NCBI GenBank assembly: GCA_024654605.1
Contig: JANLHH010000148.1
Coordinates: 1 to 10,308 of the forward strand
Direction: 5' to 3'
Source of the DNA: Patescibacteria group bacterium
GTDB lineage: Bacteria > Patescibacteriota > Minisyncoccia > Phycocordibacterales > JANLHH01
DNA: 10,308 bases
Position 1 is the first letter of the stretch, and each line of letters opens with the position of its first letter. The translations under genes and the position numbers were made by a program. Shown one piece after another: positions 9,635-10,308 of this stretch. Below the pieces are notes generated by a model. That model saw only the letters and a program-made list of their open reading frames with translations. It made no database searches and was not told the origin of the DNA.

Positions 9635-9745
9635 TTAAAACGAAAAAAACACCAATCGATTATTGCCCCCGAGCGGGCGTGTTGGGCAAACGAGCGAGTC
9701 AACGCCTGTTGGGTCAACGATGTTCATTTGCCTTTCCTTATTCAT
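9635..9745 (-). CDS. Small hypothetical protein, 36 aa
   Basis: MNKERQMNIVDPTGVDSLVC then PTRPLGGNNRLVFFSF. Supported by a canonical promoter and ATG 6 nt after its -10; a second ATG (codon 7) follows an AAAGG. Part of the coding sequence is the GTCAACG double element found outside genes at two other places, so either the element was captured in a tiny gene or the frame is fortuitous. Function unknown. The stop lies just before the KOW gene promoter. Confidence 0.5.
   Translation of the reverse strand: MNKERQMNIVDPTGVDSLVCPTRPLGGNNRLVFFSF
9696..9720. repeat. GTCAACG double element
   Basis: Plus strand GAGTCAACG and GGGTCAACG, 15 nt apart, the same spacing as near 3893-3913. Here it lies inside the 36-aa ORF and about 70 bp upstream of the KOW promoter. 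Confidence 0.5.
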
Positions 9746-9751
9746 GATTCA

Positions 9752-9779
9752 ATCTTACCACGAGTTGATGTTGATATCA
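9752..9779 (-). promoter_or_regulatory. Promoter of the 9745 gene
   Basis: -35 TGATAT, 16-nt spacer ending TGG, -10 TAAGAT, TGAATC, ATG. The TGA stop of the upstream gene starts the -35. Confidence 0.72.
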
Positions 9780-9989
9780 CAATTCTTCAATGTCAGATTT
9801 ATTTGGCACAAAATGAGGAGTTGAACAAACAAATTCATAAAGATGTTCATCGTCCTCGGTAACGCCAAAATGCTCAAAAACATCAAATTCAACTAAAATT
9901 GTATCTGGATAATGATCATGAAGCAACGTTAAACGAAATGCAGCTTCGCCATCATATCTTAAAATTACACGCCTTTTATCTTTTTTCAT
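9777..9989 (-). CDS. Hypothetical protein, 70 aa
   Basis: Starts MKKDKRRVILRYDGEAAFRL, then TLLHDHYPDTILVEFDVFEH and an acidic end with DDEHLYEFVCSTPHF and KSDIEEL. Strand-helix-strand pattern with basic start and acidic end. Unrecognised. ATG is 6 nt after TAAGAT, but no -35 of the usual type is found because the tRNA-like sequence ends only about 8 nt upstream of the -10. It may be transcribed partly by read-through from the tRNA-like gene. Confidence 0.78.
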   Translation of the reverse strand: MKKDKRRVILRYDGEAAFRLTLLHDHYPDTILVEFDVFEHFGVTEDDEHLYEFVCSTPHFVPNKSDIEEL

Positions 9990-9995
9990 GATTTA

Positions 9996-10001
9996 ATCTT
10001 A
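9996..10001 (-). promoter_or_regulatory. -10 element of the 9989 gene
   Basis: TTG-TAAGAT-TAAATC-ATG keeps the usual geometry. The -35 position falls in the T-arm/acceptor of the tRNA-like sequence and does not match TGNAAA. Confidence 0.5.
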
Positions 10002-10008
10002 CAATTTG

Positions 10009-10103
10009 TGGAATGATCAGGATTCGAACCTGAGCCTCAGTTTGATTACCGGGCGGAGACTTTCACGATGGCTATCCCCGACGTTACCCACGACATTCAC
10101 CCC
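10009..10103 (-). tRNA. Atypical tRNA-like sequence, 95 nt, type II, anticodon not assignable
   Basis: Acceptor GGGGTGA pairs with TCATTCC (two G-U), discriminator A. The T-arm TCAGG-TTCGAAT-CCTGA is canonical. A long variable arm can form (GCC-CGGT with ACTG-A-GGC, bulged A). A D-arm GTCG-TGGGTAA-CGTC is possible with one mismatch. The anticodon stem would be GGGGA/TCTCC, but it encloses 15 nt (from TAGCC to GAAAG) instead of 7, so the anticodon is unclear; TGA within it would hint at Ser. It may be a decayed tRNA-Ser, an unusual tRNA, or a tRNA with a small insertion. Confidence 0.5.
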
Positions 10104-10113
10104 AATATCTCAA

Positions 10114-10164
10114 CTACCTAGACCCAGACCTAGACCCATATAGCTTTCTTCGTTTATTGATCAT
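10114..10164 (-). pseudogene. Short A-type Ser-X copy, 16 aa
   Basis: MINKRRKLYGSRSGSR then TAG. Same A-type start as in the 6.7-8.1 kb cluster, with one Ser to Asn change, cut short 11 bp before the tRNA-like 5' end. Its ATG is 3 nt after the stop of the upstream Ser-X frame. It may be a truncated remnant. Confidence 0.5.
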
Positions 10165-10167
10165 AAA

Positions 10168-10308
10168 TTATCCAGACCAAGACCCGAACCAAGACCCAGA
10201 CCCAGACCAAGACTTAGACCAAGACCCGAACCCAGACCTAGACCCAGACCTAGACCCAGACTTAGACCCTACCCAAGACCCAGACCCAGACCTAGACCAA
10301 GACCCAGA
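10168..10308 (-). CDS. Ser-X repeat protein, C-terminal part (starts beyond the right edge)
   Basis: Open frame of 46 codons from the edge to TAA at 10168, all Ser-X with X = Gly, Trp, Arg, Lys, the shared SWVGSKSG island, and two Ser to Phe changes (TTC for TCT). The SWVGSKSG island normally lies about 10-20 residues from the start, so the true start is probably not far outside the window. It shows that Ser-X genes exist as at least two separate clusters. Confidence 0.55.
   Translation of the reverse strand, partial: SGSWSRSGSGSWVGSKSGSRSGSRSGFGSWSKSWSGSGSWFGSWSG

Noticed and set aside
1..10308. Transposon or integron features
   Set aside because: No transposase, integrase or terminal inverted repeats were found in any frame. 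The repeats present are tandem arrays.

Overview
The window looks like part of a tailed-phage genome, most probably from a phage of an actinobacterial-type host. Every supportable gene lies on the minus strand, so transcription runs from high to low coordinates. The genes are small (13 to 209 codons), tightly packed and mostly of unknown function, which is typical of the accessory arm of a large phage. No structural, replication, lysis or integration gene is present. Several products (the 5858-6004, 309-653, 691-975, 7002-7175, 8451-8726 and 6081-6611 genes) read like phage-only orphan families, judged from memory and not from a search.

The strongest organising feature is a single promoter design in front of almost every gene. 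It has a -35 of TGCAAA/TGTAAA/TGAAAT type, a spacer of 16-17 nt usually ending in TGG, a -10 of TANNAT type, and then usually GATCATG. The ATG lies 6-10 nt after the -10, so most mRNAs should be leaderless or nearly so. A minority of genes (1189, 2886, 8726 and 9537 starts) keep the promoter and GATCA-like start region but have a true leader with a Shine-Dalgarno site. Three of those leaders begin with a small hairpin.

Layout from left to right: a partial repeat protein of WYLNG-HREDGPA type (1-250); orphan genes (309-975); three small Cys-rich genes (995-1695); orphan genes (1742-2509); two paralogues sharing a CFxGxxYxSPxD motif (2650-3478); an orphan gene (3499-3846); the second WYLNG-HREDGPA protein (3955-4425); five orphan genes (4462-6004, including a two-gene unit at 5176-5813); and a 176-codon orphan (6081-6611).

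From 6728 to 8320 lies the most unusual region: a run of short overlapping minus-strand ORFs made almost entirely of Ser-X dipeptides (X = Gly, Trp, Lys, Arg), encoded by hexamers TCT-NGG/AAG. Two alternating types exist, starting M-I-S-K-R-R-K and M-V-R-S-K-R-Q-K. Their starts and stops interlock. A second array enters from the right edge (10114-10308). The two arrays bracket a block with tRNA-Lys(TTT), a Sm-like-looking small protein, a KOW-domain protein, two small genes and an atypical tRNA-like sequence.

Functions for most genes are unknown. Reliable calls are tRNA-Lys, the KOW fold, the repeat proteins and the promoter architecture.
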